Shown: positions 1 to 10,329, counted from the first letter of the stretch. The stretch is 64,000 nt of DNA from Bartonella callosciuri (GCF_014203215.1 NZ_JACHIM010000001.1:124001-188000), one strand, 5' to 3'. The notes: generated by a model not told the origin, from the letters alone. Numbers and translations are program-made.

Positions 1-1
1 A

Positions 2-91
2 GGACATGATGATGGTTCTGTTACCATTCGAGCAGTACTTACCTCTGAAGCAAAAAAACGACTAGATCATATCAAACAAAATATGAATTAA
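2..91 (+). CDS. C-terminal end of an unidentified protein (5' truncated by window)
   Basis: The first 90 bases are open in one frame and end at TAA 89-91. They encode a hydrophilic tail that includes VTIRAVLTSEAKKRLDHI. I do not recognise the family from 29 residues. The sequence following it (92-233) is AT-rich with no hairpin I would call a terminator. The gene begins outside the window. Confidence 0.5.
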   Translation, partial: GHDDGSVTIRAVLTSEAKKRLDHIKQNMN

Positions 92-233
92 TTTTTTTTG
101 AAATATTGCTAAATATTTTTCTTAAATTTTACGTTTTCCTTACCTCGAAATAATATGAATTTAAGTTAAGAGGATAGTTACTACTTTCTCTTAAACAATA
201 AATATGAAGTACTTTTTTTAAAAATAAATAAAG

Positions 234-1997
234 ATGAGTCTTAACTGCGATAGAAAACTATTAATATGCAAAGTACAGCAAAACTTTTTTGTTGTTTTGC
301 TATTAGCAGTGCTGTGTGCATTTTTGATTTTCTTATATTACTTTATTCATCCACGAGTTTATCAGGCAACCTTAACGTTTTCTTTATCTGATTCTGTAGG
401 AAAGCCTTTGCCAATTGATAAACAAAATGATGTTGTTGCTTTTCTAATGTCGCGGCCCATATTGTTAAACGATTCAAACTTGCAGTTTTTTTCTTTAGAT
501 GATTCCCAAAAAAGAAATTTTCGTGAGAGTCTTCGTTTATCACGCAATGGGAATTCCATTGATCTCATTTTTGAAGCAGAAACACTTGAAGCTGCTCAAC
601 ATGGATTAGAGACCTGGTTTTCGGCTTTTTCAAAAACAATTGTAAAACAGAAACAAAAATTACTGTTAACGGAACAGAAAAGGCATCAACCTTATGATAA
701 GGCTAAGATATTCGATATAGTGCAGGAGTTTCGTTCATCTGTTGATTCTTTTATTTACCACAATGTAAAACAAATAGAGCTTAATGATCTTTCTGTGCAA
801 TTAACGGAAGCAACGTTGAAACGTATTCATTTAACGAGTTTGAACTCTACAATTAACGCGATGCGTAAAAATGGACAGTCTTTACTATCTCTATCGTTTA
901 TTGCAAGCAATTCAGCGATTGCTGCGCTAGAATCTAAACGTAACCTTTTGGAAACGCAAAGAGCACATATGGTTGCACAGTTGGGGTGGAAACATCCTCA
1001 AATTAATGCAATGACCGCTGAATTAGAGGTGGTCTCTCGTCAATTAAAAAATAAAATTTTGCAGATCGTCCATCAGGTTCATTCAGATGAGGTTATTGCA
1101 ATAGAGTTTGAAGAACAGCTCAAAAAAAGAATTGGTCTTTTCGTAAAAGATCAGGCTCAATCTTTGAATGAAATGTTTAATGAGCTAGAAAATAAAATAA
1201 GGGCAGTGGTAGAGATACAAAACGAAGAGATAAGTAAGGGAACGTCTCTCTTAGAAAATATAAAGATTCATCTGGTTAAGCCAACAACGTTGGCAGAGGT
1301 TTCTTTTATGACCCTTTATGGAAAAAATATTATTTTTAGTGTCTTTACAAGTTTACTCATCCTATTAGGAGGAATGTTGTTATTTCATCAATGCTCTGCT
1401 AGAAAAGAAAATAAAACGGAAGGAGACTGTTTTAAAAATGGTGAGAGTACTTTAGAATCTCAGAAAAAGAATCTTGAGTCTTTTATTACAATCGAGGGAT
1501 TATCTAATTTTTTAAAGTGCCGGACTTCAACAGTTATTTCAATAATTGGACCAGAGTCTGCACGGACCGCAGCAAAACTTTCTCTTCATCTTGTAAAAGA
1601 GCACAAAACAATTCTCTTGGTAGATATTTCTGGTCAGCAAATAGAGAAAGTTATTGGCCCACATCGAGGTTTAAGCGATATTTTAACGGGGGATGCTCAG
1701 TTGCAGGATGTTATTTATCGTGATTATGATACGGGGGTCGATATTCTTCCCCAGGGCTTAACGAGTGCTTTTGCCGCACAAGATTTTTCAAATAATATCC
1801 CTCATATATTACAAGAATTTCAAAAAGATTACGATTTTATCATTTTAGAAATGGCGAGTGAACCTAAATATGGGTTTGCCCAATTTGCAGGGTTAACAGA
1901 TTATTATATTTGTAGTACTGCTCTTAAAGAACAAAATTGGATGATGCAAATGGTGAGTAGGTTTCCGAAAACTGTTTACCGTGTGATTGCATCATAA
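234..1997 (+). CDS. Wzz/ExoP-type polysaccharide co-polymerase with degenerate BY-kinase domain
   Basis: 587 residues. A membrane segment at about residues 17-37 and a second at about 365-387 flank a long, coiled-coil-rich periplasmic part, the layout of Wzz/ExoP polysaccharide co-polymerases. The C-terminal part (about 430-587) follows the bacterial tyrosine kinase/ParA fold, with ILLVDISG standing at the Walker A' position. However, the P-loop position reads IGPESARTAAKLS, with no GK[ST], the Walker B-like strand reads DFIILEMAS without the usual Asp, and there is no C-terminal tyrosine cluster. I infer a chain-length/export regulator in the inner membrane that no longer phosphorylates. The start is ATG 234; its ribosome binding site is weak. 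No polysaccharide synthesis genes lie nearby in the window. Confidence 0.7.
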   Translation: MSLNCDRKLLICKVQQNFFVVLLLAVLCAFLIFLYYFIHPRVYQATLTFSLSDSVGKPLPIDKQNDVVAFLMSRPILLNDSNLQFFSLDDSQKRNFRESLRLSRNGNSIDLIFEAETLEAAQHGLETWFSAFSKTIVKQKQKLLLTEQKRHQPYDKAKIFDIVQEFRSSVDSFIYHNVKQIELNDLSVQLTEATLKRIHLTSLNSTINAMRKNGQSLLSLSFIASNSAIAALESKRNLLETQRAHMVAQLGWKHPQINAMTAELEVVSRQLKNKILQIVHQVHSDEVIAIEFEEQLKKRIGLFVKDQAQSLNEMFNELENKIRAVVEIQNEEISKGTSLLENIKIHLVKPTTLAEVSFMTLYGKNIIFSVFTSLLILLGGMLLFHQCSARKENKTEGDCFKNGESTLESQKKNLESFITIEGLSNFLKCRTSTVISIIGPESARTAAKLSLHLVKEHKTILLVDISGQQIEKVIGPHRGLSDILTGDAQLQDVIYRDYDTGVDILPQGLTSAFAAQDFSNNIPHILQEFQKDYDFIILEMASEPKYGFAQFAGLTDYYICSTALKEQNWMMQMVSRFPKTVYRVIAS

Positions 1998-2124
1998 ATA
2001 TCGTAGAATACTCATCGCATCTTATAGTATGACCCTTGCTTTGTGATAAAGTTATAGTAAATATTAAAAATAGCTAAGATTTATAACGTTTAAATTTTGA
2101 AATAAGTTTTGGTTGGAGAAAGAC

Positions 2125-3216
2125 GTGGGGCAGTCAGAGTTAGCCGTAAAGAAATTAGATGATAGCGTTTTGACGCCATTACAGAAAAAAAATCTAAAAC
2201 AAATTCGAGTGTGGCTTTATTCTATTTTATTGCTTTGTTTGGCTATTGTTTTAGTGGGGGGGGCTACTCGCTTGACTGGATCAGGGTTGTCCATAACTGA
2301 ATGGAAGCCAATTCATGGTGTTATTCCACCGATTGGTGCGGAGCAATGGCAAGAAGAGTTTTTAAAGTATCAACAGATAGCGCAATATAAACTGCTTAAT
2401 CGTGATATGACATTAAGCGCGTTTAAGACGATTTTCTGGTGGGAATGGGCGCATCGCATTTTAGGTCGTCTTGTTGGTCTTTTAGCTTTATTAGGCCTCA
2501 TTTGGTTTTGGGTGACAAAAAGTATTAAAAAAAATATTTTGCTTCAGCTTATCGTTGTACCAATTCTTATCGCATTTCAAGGGGTGATTGGTTGGTGGAT
2601 GGTGGCTTCAGGTATTGGTCAAAGTAATTTGACAAGCGTGAGCCAATATCGTTTAGCATTTCATCTTATAACAGCATGTTTTGTTATTGTTTTTGTTACT
2701 TATTTATCTCGAGGGCTTACAGAATATTCAGAAAAACCAGCAAATCAAAGGGTTCAATATTTTGCAGGTTGGCTTGTTGTGTTCATTTTGATTGAGATTT
2801 ATTTGGGTGCTCTGGTTGCAGGACTCCATGCTGGAAAAGTCTATAATACGTGGCCACTTATGGATGGTCAAATTATTCCTTATGGATTGTTGCAGCATAA
2901 TCCTATTTGGCTTAATTTTTTCGAAAATCCTTTGACGGTCCAGTTTGTCCACCGTTTTTTTGCTTATTTTTTGTTTATTGCAGCAGTTATTCATGCTTTG
3001 TATTTACAAAAGAATGTTCCATACTCAACGCATTCTCGTCGTGCCTTTTTTATATGTGTTATGATAATTATTCAGGCACTCTTAGGTATTCTCACTTTGT
3101 TATATGAAGTTCCTATAAGTTTGGGGCTTATGCATCAGAGTGTTGCTTTAGCGATATTGTGTTTTTCGGTTGCACATTGGCGAGCAACAAAAGGAGCATA
3201 TCATGCTGTTGAATAA
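2125..3216 (+). CDS. ctaA: Heme A synthase (COX15/CtaA)
   Basis: Inner-membrane enzyme that oxidises heme O to heme A for the aa3-type cytochrome oxidase. The 363-residue protein has about eight hydrophobic segments and the four conserved histidine contexts expected for heme binding: WAHRILGR, AFHLITA, FVHRFFAY and LMHQSVAL. GGATRLTGSGLSITEW near the N-terminus is the family signature. I place the start at GTG 2125, because GGAG at 2115-2118 lies 6 bases before it; an in-frame TTG at 2113 has no such site. It stands alone, converging with argC after 19 bases. Confidence 0.93.
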   Translation: MGQSELAVKKLDDSVLTPLQKKNLKQIRVWLYSILLLCLAIVLVGGATRLTGSGLSITEWKPIHGVIPPIGAEQWQEEFLKYQQIAQYKLLNRDMTLSAFKTIFWWEWAHRILGRLVGLLALLGLIWFWVTKSIKKNILLQLIVVPILIAFQGVIGWWMVASGIGQSNLTSVSQYRLAFHLITACFVIVFVTYLSRGLTEYSEKPANQRVQYFAGWLVVFILIEIYLGALVAGLHAGKVYNTWPLMDGQIIPYGLLQHNPIWLNFFENPLTVQFVHRFFAYFLFIAAVIHALYLQKNVPYSTHSRRAFFICVMIIIQALLGILTLLYEVPISLGLMHQSVALAILCFSVAHWRATKGAYHAVE

Positions 3217-3235
3217 AGGCTTGAATTCAGAGAAT

Positions 3236-4168
3236 TTAGCTTCCTGAAAGCATTAAATCAAGGTTTTGAACAGCTGCTGCTGATGCGCCTTTCCCCAAAT
3301 TATCTAATATAGCACACAAATTGAAAATTCCTTCACGGTCATTGCCAAATACGAAGAGTTTCATTCCATCTTTATATGCTAGACATTCTGGATTGAGTCT
3401 CGTGAGAGAATCTGTTTCTTCTTGTGATGCAACTGATATGATGTTTTGTTCTTTGTAATGGTTCTCGAGAATTTCGCGCAGATCAGAACAGTTCGCTGAT
3501 TTTGTAAATAAACGGCGATGGAGTGGAATATTTATAATCATTCCTTGCGGAAAATGACCAACACTTGGTACAAAAATAGGTGTGTTGATTTGTCCATAGA
3601 TTTTAATTTCTGGCACATGTTTGTGTTCAAGGTTGAGAGCATAGATAAAATAATTTTTCCAAACACCATTTTTTCGAGATTGGTTTTCCATTTGTGAAAT
3701 CAATTGCTTCCCACCTCCAGTATAACCGGATACTGCATTAATTGAGATCGGATAATAAGTGTCTAATAGATCTGCTTCACGCAGGGGTCGAATCAAACTA
3801 ATTGCTCCGGTAGGATAACATCCAGGATTGGTTACGTAGCGTGCTGTTTGAATACGTTTTTTTTGCCCTGCAGTCATTTCAGGGAAGCCATAGACCCAGT
3901 TTGGAGCAATACGGTGGGCTGTTGAGCTATCAATAATTCTAATTTTTTTATTATTTTTAAGCCAGTTAACTGTTTCGCGTGCTGTATCATCTGGAAGACA
4001 TAAAATAGCAATGTCAGTTTGATTAAGACAGTCTCGCCGAATATCAATATTATGTCGATCTATATGAGGAAGAGAGAGTAATTGAAAATCTGAACGCTCA
4101 GCTAATCGTTTTTGTATCTGTAATCCAGTTGTTCCATGTTCCCCATCAATAAAAACTTTCGTTGCCAT
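3236..4168 (-). CDS. argC: N-acetyl-gamma-glutamyl-phosphate reductase (type 2 ArgC)
   Basis: 310 residues, the short type 2 form of the NADPH-dependent reductase of arginine synthesis. The N-terminal nucleotide-binding stretch GEHGTTGLQI and the catalytic cysteine in NPGCYPTG (about C117) are both intact, and the family motif IIDSSTAHR is present. ATG 4168 is preceded by AGG. In rhizobia argC usually sits by rpsI/rplM; here it stands alone between ctaA and glyA with no other arginine gene in the window. Whether the rest of the pathway exists elsewhere cannot be seen from here. Confidence 0.92.
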   Translation of the reverse strand: MATKVFIDGEHGTTGLQIQKRLAERSDFQLLSLPHIDRHNIDIRRDCLNQTDIAILCLPDDTARETVNWLKNNKKIRIIDSSTAHRIAPNWVYGFPEMTAGQKKRIQTARYVTNPGCYPTGAISLIRPLREADLLDTYYPISINAVSGYTGGGKQLISQMENQSRKNGVWKNYFIYALNLEHKHVPEIKIYGQINTPIFVPSVGHFPQGMIINIPLHRRLFTKSANCSDLREILENHYKEQNIISVASQEETDSLTRLNPECLAYKDGMKLFVFGNDREGIFNLCAILDNLGKGASAAAVQNLDLMLSGS

Positions 4169-4455
4169 CCTATTTGCCTTGAATTATTTTTTGCCCTATT
4201 TAGCTTGTCACATTATAAATTATTTTGAACTATTACTAACTTAAATTATGAAGTTTCTTAAGGTTATAGATTGCTTTTTTATTTCATAAAAAATACCATT
4301 TTTGTAAAAAGTACGAAAAATAAGAATGCGTGAGGGCAAATTTAATATCCATTTTGCACCATTTTTAAGTAGAGAGTGCTCTAAAATATTTGGTTTGCGC
4401 GGTTTGCTGTGTTATCGTCGAATGACTTTATTTTTAATGTTAGGAACGGTGTTTT

Positions 4456-5769
4456 ATGACTCAGCAAGAAAATGATACACAGAAGCGCTTTTTTAATGAT
4501 AATTTACAAACCGTTGATGTTGCGATTTTTGAGGCAATTAACAAAGAGTTTGGGCGTCAACAACATGAAATTGAGTTGATTGCTTCAGAAAATATTGTTT
4601 CAAGAGCAGTTCTTGAAACACAGGGGTCGATTTTAACCAATAAATATGCTGAGGGTTATCCAGGAAAGCGCTATTATGGGGGATGTCAGTTTGTTGACGT
4701 CGTTGAAGATTTAGCAATTGAACGAGCAAAAAAGCTTTTTGGTGCTGCTTTTGCGAATGTTCAGCCTCATTCTGGTAGTCAAATGAATCAAGCTGTGTTT
4801 TTAGCCTTACTCAAGCCTGGTGATACATTTATGGGATTGGATTTAAATTCTGGTGGGCATCTTACGCACGGTTCATCTGTCAATATGTCTGGAAAATGGT
4901 TTGATGTTGTTTCCTATGGGGTGCGCCAAGAAGATCAGATTATTGATATGGAGGAAGTTGAACGCCTTGCAAAAGAACGTAAACCTAAGCTTATTATAGC
5001 AGGTGGTTCGTCTTATTCTCGACTATGGGATTGGAAACGGTTCCGTGAAATCGCAGATGAGATCGGTGCTTATTTCCTCGCTGATATGTCTCATATTGCA
5101 GGTTTGGTTGCTGGTGGCGCTCACCCTTCACCTGTTCCACATGCACACATTGTAACGACGACGACACATAAATCGTTGCGCGGTCCTCGAGGTGGTTTGA
5201 TATTAACAAATGATGAAGCTTTAGCCAAAAAAATTAATTCAGCGATTTTTCCCGGTCTTCAGGGAGGGCCTTTAATGCATGTGATTGCCGCTAAGGCTGT
5301 TGCATTTGCGGAGGCTTTGCAGCCTTCTTTCAAGAATTACAGTGCTCATGTTGTTGCCAATGCAAAAACCTTAGCAAAAACCTTACAGAATAATGGTTTT
5401 ACTCTTGTCTCTGGTGGTACAGATAATCATTTATTGTTGGTTGATTTGCGTTCTAAAAATGTGACAGGAAAACGTGCAGAATTGGCTTTGGGGCGTGCAA
5501 ATATTACCTGTAATAAAAATGGTATTCCTTTTGATCCTGAAATACCATCTATAACATCAGGAATTCGTTTAGGATCACCTGCTGCGACGACACGTGGTTT
5601 TGCGGAAAAGGAGTTTATTCAAGTGGGGGAGCTGATTTCGGAAGTTCTGGAAGGCCTTCAAGTGGCAAAAAGCGATGAGGAAAACAGTGTCGTTGAAATG
5701 ACTGTTAAGAAAAAGGTGGAAGATATAACGAATAGATTTCCTCTTTACTCTTATCTTAGCGCCTGTTAA
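4456..5769 (+). CDS. glyA: Serine hydroxymethyltransferase
   Basis: PLP enzyme that interconverts serine plus tetrahydrofolate with glycine plus methylene-tetrahydrofolate in the cytosol. 437 residues, the normal length. The PLP lysine is in [14 protein letters not shown] (about K239), and the N-terminal [11 protein letters not shown] and [10 protein letters not shown] motifs are intact. AGGAACG precedes ATG 4456. It is the first gene of a tight group glyA-nrdR-ribD-ribE-ribH-nusB; nrdR starts 12 bases after its stop. The 287-base upstream region divides it from argC; I see no riboswitch there. Confidence 0.97.
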   Translation: MTQQENDTQKRFFNDNLQTVDVAIFEAINKEFGRQQHEIELIASENIVSRAVLETQGSILTNKYAEGYPGKRYYGGCQFVDVVEDLAIERAKKLFGAAFANVQPHSGSQMNQAVFLALLKPGDTFMGLDLNSGGHLTHGSSVNMSGKWFDVVSYGVRQEDQIIDMEEVERLAKERKPKLIIAGGSSYSRLWDWKRFREIADEIGAYFLADMSHIAGLVAGGAHPSPVPHAHIVTTTTHKSLRGPRGGLILTNDEALAKKINSAIFPGLQGGPLMHVIAAKAVAFAEALQPSFKNYSAHVVANAKTLAKTLQNNGFTLVSGGTDNHLLLVDLRSKNVTGKRAELALGRANITCNKNGIPFDPEIPSITSGIRLGSPAATTRGFAEKEFIQVGELISEVLEGLQVAKSDEENSVVEMTVKKKVEDITNRFPLYSYLSAC

Positions 5770-5781
5770 GGATAAAAAGAG

Positions 5782-6264
5782 ATGCGCTGTCCTTACTGCC
5801 AATACGAGGATACACAGGTGAAGGACTCGCGTCCCGCAGAGGAGGGGGCGGTCATTCGTCGTAGGCGTGTGTGTTCCGTTTGTGGTGGCCGTTTTACAAC
5901 TTTTGAACGTGTTCAGTTGCGTGAGCTCTTAGTTTCTAAAAAAAATGGTCGATGTGAGCTATTTGATCGTGATAAGTTAATGCGATCAGTTGATATAGCT
6001 GTGCGTAAGCGCAATATTGATCCAGACTATATTGAACGAGCTATTTCTGGCATTGTACGTCAACTCGAGAATTCGGGGGAACCAGAGGTTTCTTCAGAAA
6101 AAATTGGGCATCTTGTGATGGAAGCATTGAAAAGTATTGATGATATTGCCTATATTCGGTTTGCTTCCGTCTATAGAAACTTTCGTAATGCAAGGGATTT
6201 TCATGGTGTTATAGACGAATTATCAAAGAGTATAACGGGTACAGAATCTTGTTTTGATGAATAA
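5782..6264 (+). CDS. nrdR: Transcriptional repressor NrdR
   Basis: 160 residues. The N-terminal zinc ribbon has two CxxC pairs (MRCPYC and [13 protein letters not shown]), followed by an ATP-cone domain at about residues 49-139 containing the KRNIDP stretch. NrdR senses (d)ATP and represses ribonucleotide reductase genes by binding NrdR boxes. Its position directly after glyA and before ribD is the standard arrangement in Rhizobiales. The stop codon region overlaps the start of ribD by 8 bases, so translational coupling is likely. Confidence 0.96.
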   Translation: MRCPYCQYEDTQVKDSRPAEEGAVIRRRRVCSVCGGRFTTFERVQLRELLVSKKNGRCELFDRDKLMRSVDIAVRKRNIDPDYIERAISGIVRQLENSGEPEVSSEKIGHLVMEALKSIDDIAYIRFASVYRNFRNARDFHGVIDELSKSITGTESCFDE

Positions 6265-7384
6265 GAAAATGCAAGATGAGCGGTTTATGGCTGCAGCTAT
6301 CCGTTTAGCGGAGCGTCATGTCGGTCTTACAGGTGAAAATCCTTCGGTTGGTACGTTAATTGTGCAAAACTATGGCAGTGCAACTGCATCCATTGTTGGC
6401 TATGGTGTAACGGCTATTCATGGGCGGCCTCATGCTGAGGTACAAGCTCTCCATATGGCTGGTCCCTTGGCCTGTGGTGCTACTGCTTATGTTACTTTAG
6501 AGCCTTGTTCGCATTATGGAAAGACTTTGCCGTGTGTCAATGCTCTCATTGATTCAGGTATTTCGCGGGTTGTTATTGCTCTTACTGATTTAGACAAGCG
6601 GGTTAATGGTTGTGGTATTGCTCTTTTGCGTGCAGCTGGTATTGAGGTTATTGAAGGTGTTCTGGCTGAAGAAGCTTTTGAAGCGTTGTGGACGCATTGG
6701 TGCATAAGGAAATTACAACGTTGTGCAGTCACTTTAAAAATGGCTGTTTCTGCTGATAATGGTGTGGGAAAAAAAGGGCAGGGCGGAATAAAAATTAGTG
6801 GAATGATTTCTCACACGCATACTCATATTCTACGTGCTCAAAATAATGCCATTCTCGTTGGTATTGGCACTATACTCGCGGATGACCCACAACTAAATTG
6901 CCGTTTGCCAGGGATGGAAATGCGTTCGCCTATACGTATTATTTTGGATACAGATTTATGCATTCCCTTTGAAGCAAAGGTTGTTCAAACGGCAAAAAAA
7001 ATTCCTACATGGGTTATTTGTGATGCGAATCTTTCAAAGAAAAATAAAAAAAGTGCATTGGAACAGCTTGGTGTGTCTGTGTATTCAGTAGAAGTGAGCA
7101 ATGGTTACATGCAGCCTCTTACTATTTTGCAGCTGCTTTATCAATGTGGAATCAACAGTGTTTTACTTGAAGGAGGTGTAAAAACTGGCGAAAAGTTTTT
7201 AAATGCTGGTTGCGTAGATCATTTAATATGTTTTTATGCACCCGTTATTTTAGGAAAAGACCGTATTGAAGCTCCGCATTTTGAGAATTATCTTGCGCAA
7301 TTTCATAAAGTTGAGACAAGAATGTTTGGAAATGACCGTTTTTATAAATGGAGACGTAAGACACTATGTTCACAGGAATCATAA
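6257..7384 (+). CDS. ribD: Bifunctional riboflavin deaminase/reductase RibD
   Basis: 375 residues with two domains. The N-terminal pyrimidine deaminase (about 1-150) carries the zinc site HAEVQAL and [13 protein letters not shown]. The C-terminal reductase (about 155-375) has [18 protein letters not shown] and LLEGGVKTG. It performs steps two and three of riboflavin synthesis from GTP. I start it at ATG 6257 inside the end of nrdR; the adjoining in-frame TTG at 6254 and ATG at 6269 are alternatives. It overlaps ribE by 19 bases. Confidence 0.94.
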   Translation: MNKKMQDERFMAAAIRLAERHVGLTGENPSVGTLIVQNYGSATASIVGYGVTAIHGRPHAEVQALHMAGPLACGATAYVTLEPCSHYGKTLPCVNALIDSGISRVVIALTDLDKRVNGCGIALLRAAGIEVIEGVLAEEAFEALWTHWCIRKLQRCAVTLKMAVSADNGVGKKGQGGIKISGMISHTHTHILRAQNNAILVGIGTILADDPQLNCRLPGMEMRSPIRIILDTDLCIPFEAKVVQTAKKIPTWVICDANLSKKNKKSALEQLGVSVYSVEVSNGYMQPLTILQLLYQCGINSVLLEGGVKTGEKFLNAGCVDHLICFYAPVILGKDRIEAPHFENYLAQFHKVETRMFGNDRFYKWRRKTLCSQES

Positions 7385-7983
7385 CGGATATTGGTTGTGT
7401 TGAAGATATTCAATCTTTACAACAAGGTGTGCGTTTAAATATTTCTACACGCTATGCTATGGAGAGTCTAAAAATTGGTGCATCAATTGCGTGTTCAGGA
7501 ATTTGTCTGACAATTGTTGGGCGGGGAGTACGACAAGAAAATACCAATTGGTTTGCTGTGGAAGCGTGGGAAGAAGCATTGCGTTTGACGAATCTTGCAC
7601 AATGGACAAAAGGGACTTATATTAATTTAGAGCGCTCACTTCGATTGGGTGATGAAATGGGGGGACATTTGGTTTCTGGTCATATTGATGGTTTGGCTGA
7701 AATCATTGATAAAAAAAAGGAAGGGGATGCAGTTCGTTTTTTTCTACGAGCTCCTAAACGGTTTGTACCCTTTATTGTAAATAAAGGTTCAATTGCGCTT
7801 AATGGGACATCTTTGACTGTTAATTGTATCGAAGATTGTATTTTTGACGTTCTTATTATTCGCCATACCCTTGAAGTGACGACTTGGGGAAAAGCTAAAG
7901 TGGGTAATCAGGTCAATTTAGAAATCGACCAGCTTGCCCGTTATGCTGCAAAATTTTCTGGCTTTAAAATGAAAGATGAATAA
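7366..7983 (+). CDS. ribE: Riboflavin synthase alpha subunit
   Basis: 205 residues made of two lumazine-binding repeats of about 97 residues each: [10 protein letters not shown] starts the first, and LVSGHIDG followed by ALNGTSLTVN marks the second. The enzyme dismutates two 6,7-dimethyl-8-ribityllumazine molecules to riboflavin. ATG 7366 lies inside the end of ribD. It is called ribC in some naming systems. ribH follows after an 80-base gap. Confidence 0.95.
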   Translation: MFTGIITDIGCVEDIQSLQQGVRLNISTRYAMESLKIGASIACSGICLTIVGRGVRQENTNWFAVEAWEEALRLTNLAQWTKGTYINLERSLRLGDEMGGHLVSGHIDGLAEIIDKKKEGDAVRFFLRAPKRFVPFIVNKGSIALNGTSLTVNCIEDCIFDVLIIRHTLEVTTWGKAKVGNQVNLEIDQLARYAAKFSGFKMKDE

Positions 7984-8063
7984 GCTGAAAATTTATTATA
8001 GTTTTTAGGATTTTGTGCTCTATAACCCTAACTTCTCTGGTTAAATTTTTGTGGGATCCCATT

Positions 8064-8522
8064 ATGATAAAAGAGATATGTAAAAAGCCGCATGTGTTGA
8101 TTGTTGAAGCACGTTTTTATGATGGGATTTCTGATGCGCTTCTTACAGGTGCCGTGAACGCTCTGCAAAAAGCTGAAGCAAGCTATGATATTGTCACAGT
8201 TCCAGGAGCATTAGAAATACCAGGTGCGATAGTTTTTGCTGAAAAAAAGAGTAAGGTACCTTATGATGGTTATGTAGCACTTGGTTGCGTTATTCGGGGT
8301 GAAACATATCATTTTGAAATTGTTGCCAATGATTCTTGTCGTGCATTGATGGATTTAACTATTCATAAGCACTTGGCTATTGGAAATGGTATTTTGACTG
8401 TTGAAGATGAAAAACAAGCATGGGCACGTGCAAAACAGGATGAAAAAAATAAGGGCGGTTTTGCCGCTGAAGCTGCTTTATGTATGATTGCTCTAAAAAA
8501 GAGATTAGGAGATAATCATTAA
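8064..8522 (+). CDS. ribH: 6,7-dimethyl-8-ribityllumazine synthase
   Basis: 152 residues, the usual lumazine synthase length when started at ATG 8064 ([20 protein letters not shown]). An in-frame GTG at 8013 would add 17 residues with no family counterpart. Typical motifs are [11 protein letters not shown] and [13 protein letters not shown], containing the catalytic His. It condenses the RibD product with 3,4-dihydroxybutanone phosphate. I looked for an FMN riboswitch in 7984-8063 and see none. nusB starts 3 bases after its stop. Confidence 0.95.
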   Translation: MIKEICKKPHVLIVEARFYDGISDALLTGAVNALQKAEASYDIVTVPGALEIPGAIVFAEKKSKVPYDGYVALGCVIRGETYHFEIVANDSCRALMDLTIHKHLAIGNGILTVEDEKQAWARAKQDEKNKGGFAAEAALCMIALKKRLGDNH

Positions 8523-8524
8523 AG

Positions 8525-8995
8525 ATGGCTGATATAAAAGGAAGACATTCTCCGCGTTCAGCCAATAAACGTGGAGCAGCAAGACTCGCTGCGGTTCAAG
8601 CACTTTATCAAATGGATATAGTCGGTTCTGGTGTGATGGAAACGGCAGCTGAATATGAGGCTTATCGTTTAGGAAAAGATATTGATGGAGACCAGTACCT
8701 TGATGCTGATTTTCAATGGTTTTTATCTATTATTACTGGCGTGGTAAAAGACCAAAAACAGCTTGATCCTATGCTTCATCAACAACTTTCTGCAGAGTGG
8801 TCACTTTCACGTCTTGATTCTATACTCCGCGCAATTTTGCGTGCAGGTCTATGGGAATTGGTAAATCGTCGAGATGTTCCTGTTGCTGTTATTATGAATG
8901 AATATGTGGATATAGCAAAGGCATTTTTTGAAGGTGATGAACCAAAACTGGTCAATGCAGTTCTTGACTGTATGGCAAAAAAAATTCGTCTCTAA
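8525..8995 (+). CDS. nusB: Transcription antitermination factor NusB
   Basis: 156 residues, all-helical NusB family protein that joins NusE/S10 on boxA RNA for rRNA antitermination. The motifs [30 protein letters not shown] and [11 protein letters not shown] are diagnostic. ribH-nusB coupling is common across Proteobacteria. It is the last gene of the glyA-rib operon and is followed directly by a strong hairpin with a T run. Confidence 0.96.
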   Translation: MADIKGRHSPRSANKRGAARLAAVQALYQMDIVGSGVMETAAEYEAYRLGKDIDGDQYLDADFQWFLSIITGVVKDQKQLDPMLHQQLSAEWSLSRLDSILRAILRAGLWELVNRRDVPVAVIMNEYVDIAKAFFEGDEPKLVNAVLDCMAKKIRL

Positions 8996-9000
8996 TAATA

Positions 9001-9057
9001 CTGCTACAATTCCGATGGTATCAGGCTGAATGTTATCAGAATTGTAAGCAGGTTTTT
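9001..9057 (+). terminator. Rho-independent terminator after nusB
   Basis: CTGCTACAATTC (9001-9012) pairs with GAATTGTAAGCAG with one bulged base (right arm ends at 9051), followed by GTTTTTAT. The loop is long, about 26 bases. It ends the glyA-nusB operon and lies between convergent nusB and bamE. Confidence 0.7.
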
Positions 9058-9062
9058 ATAAA

Positions 9063-9551
9063 CTAATGATGCGTCGGTAAATTCGCAGCTCCTTTAATAA
9101 TCTGCATCAAAAAAGGCTGTTCTTTTGTAGCAGTTGGTGTTGTTTTCTCGATGAAATCAAATATTTGACCATTTTGTAGACCATAATTAGCTATTTTAGT
9201 AACCTGACCGTTCTTATTGAAGTAAATAGCTAGAACTTTACGGTCAATAATTTTAGTCTTCATAAATTGCATCCTACGGTAACGGGTTTGTGAGATATAA
9301 TAGAAGACTTCGTTATCATATTTTGTTTTTAGCGAAGGAGTTCCTAAACTTAAAAGAACTTGTTTTTGGCTTGACCCAACAGAAATAGAATTAAGAGCAT
9401 TTTTATCAAGGATGTAACCTTCCTGATATACTTGACTTGAACCTGAAGAATCAAGAATACTACAACCGGTAATTGCTATCATGCTTGTTATTGACAGACC
9501 AATTAACAATTTACGTTTTATTAAGGTCACTATGTGTGGCATGTGAAACAA
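9063..9551 (-). CDS. bamE: Outer membrane assembly lipoprotein BamE (SmpA/OmlA)
   Basis: 162 residues. A basic N-terminus, a hydrophobic stretch and a lipobox ending ITGCS give a lipoprotein signal with the lipidated Cys at about residue 30. The body has the SmpA/OmlA pattern: VGSSQKQVLLSLGTPS, then a tyrosine-rich strand and IYFNKNGQVTKIANYGL. BamE is an accessory subunit of the BAM outer-membrane protein insertion complex. GGGAG lies 6 bases before a TTG at 9551; the alternative ATG at 9542 is 15 bases from that site, so I prefer TTG. Confidence 0.88.
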   Translation of the reverse strand: MFHMPHIVTLIKRKLLIGLSITSMIAITGCSILDSSGSSQVYQEGYILDKNALNSISVGSSQKQVLLSLGTPSLKTKYDNEVFYYISQTRYRRMQFMKTKIIDRKVLAIYFNKNGQVTKIANYGLQNGQIFDFIEKTTPTATKEQPFLMQIIKGAANLPTHH

Positions 9552-9765
9552 TGATATCTCCCTTTATATTTAGATGTATGAGAAGAAGGTAACCTCAAAT
9601 TTTTTATTATTTTAGCTTAATCTGACATAGCTTACATCGAGTTCCCTTGTTATAAAGTAAATTATGCCATAGAGGATTTCTTTAGCAAAGAAAAAAATGA
9701 ATGAAATGTACTTTAGCTAGATAAAAGTGTAGTACATTGCATCTTTTCATATTCGGGAGTTGCCA

Positions 9766-10329
9766 ATGAATGTTCAAAATGTTTCTCAAATGACATTTGC
9801 TTTGGCTTACCCAATCTCAGTACGTTCATTACCTCCTAAAGGTATAAGGGTTCATATTTGTCCAAATCAGCGAGAGTGTGCACATTTAGCTAAGAATCAT
9901 GATTTAGTTGAAGTAAAATCTTGTGAGGGAAAATTTCATATTTTCCCGTGGAAAAAGAGTGGAGTACGCATAAAAGGTTTATTACAGGCACGTATAATAC
10001 AGTTATGTGTTGTCACATTAGAGCCGTTAGACAATATTCTCCATGAAAATATTGAGGTTATTTTTGTTCCTGAAGGCTCAAGTTTGGTGAAGCCAAATAT
10101 ATTAGAGGATACAGGTGAGTTGTTTTTAGATGCAGAGGGGATTGATACACCAGAAGTGTTTAACGGCGATAAAATTGATATCGGTGCAGTCATGGAAGAA
10201 TTTTTTGAGCTATCAATTGACCATTATCCGCGTAAAGAGGGAGTAAATATGCGTGTGGTTAAAAGTTCAGAAGAAGCTGAGCAAAAGTTATCACCATTTT
10301 CTGTTTTGAAAAATTGGAAGCAATTATAA
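9766..10329 (+). CDS. YceD/DUF177 family protein
   Basis: 187 residues of the DUF177 (YceD) family, whose E. coli and plant members are linked to 23S rRNA accumulation. The C-terminal half contains the family ending DTGELFLDAEGIDTPE followed by an acidic stretch with IDIGAVMEEFFELSIDHYPR. ATG 9766 has GGGAG six bases upstream. In many bacteria rpmF follows yceD, but here plsX is next after about 140 bases, as in other Rhizobiales. Confidence 0.85.
   Translation: MNVQNVSQMTFALAYPISVRSLPPKGIRVHICPNQRECAHLAKNHDLVEVKSCEGKFHIFPWKKSGVRIKGLLQARIIQLCVVTLEPLDNILHENIEVIFVPEGSSLVKPNILEDTGELFLDAEGIDTPEVFNGDKIDIGAVMEEFFELSIDHYPRKEGVNMRVVKSSEEAEQKLSPFSVLKNWKQL

Noticed and set aside
4169-4455. Possible glycine riboswitch before glyA
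   Set aside because: No tandem aptamer-like hairpins or terminator are visible in the 287-base leader.
7984-8063. Possible FMN riboswitch before ribH
   Set aside because: The interval is too short and lacks the conserved multi-stem junction.
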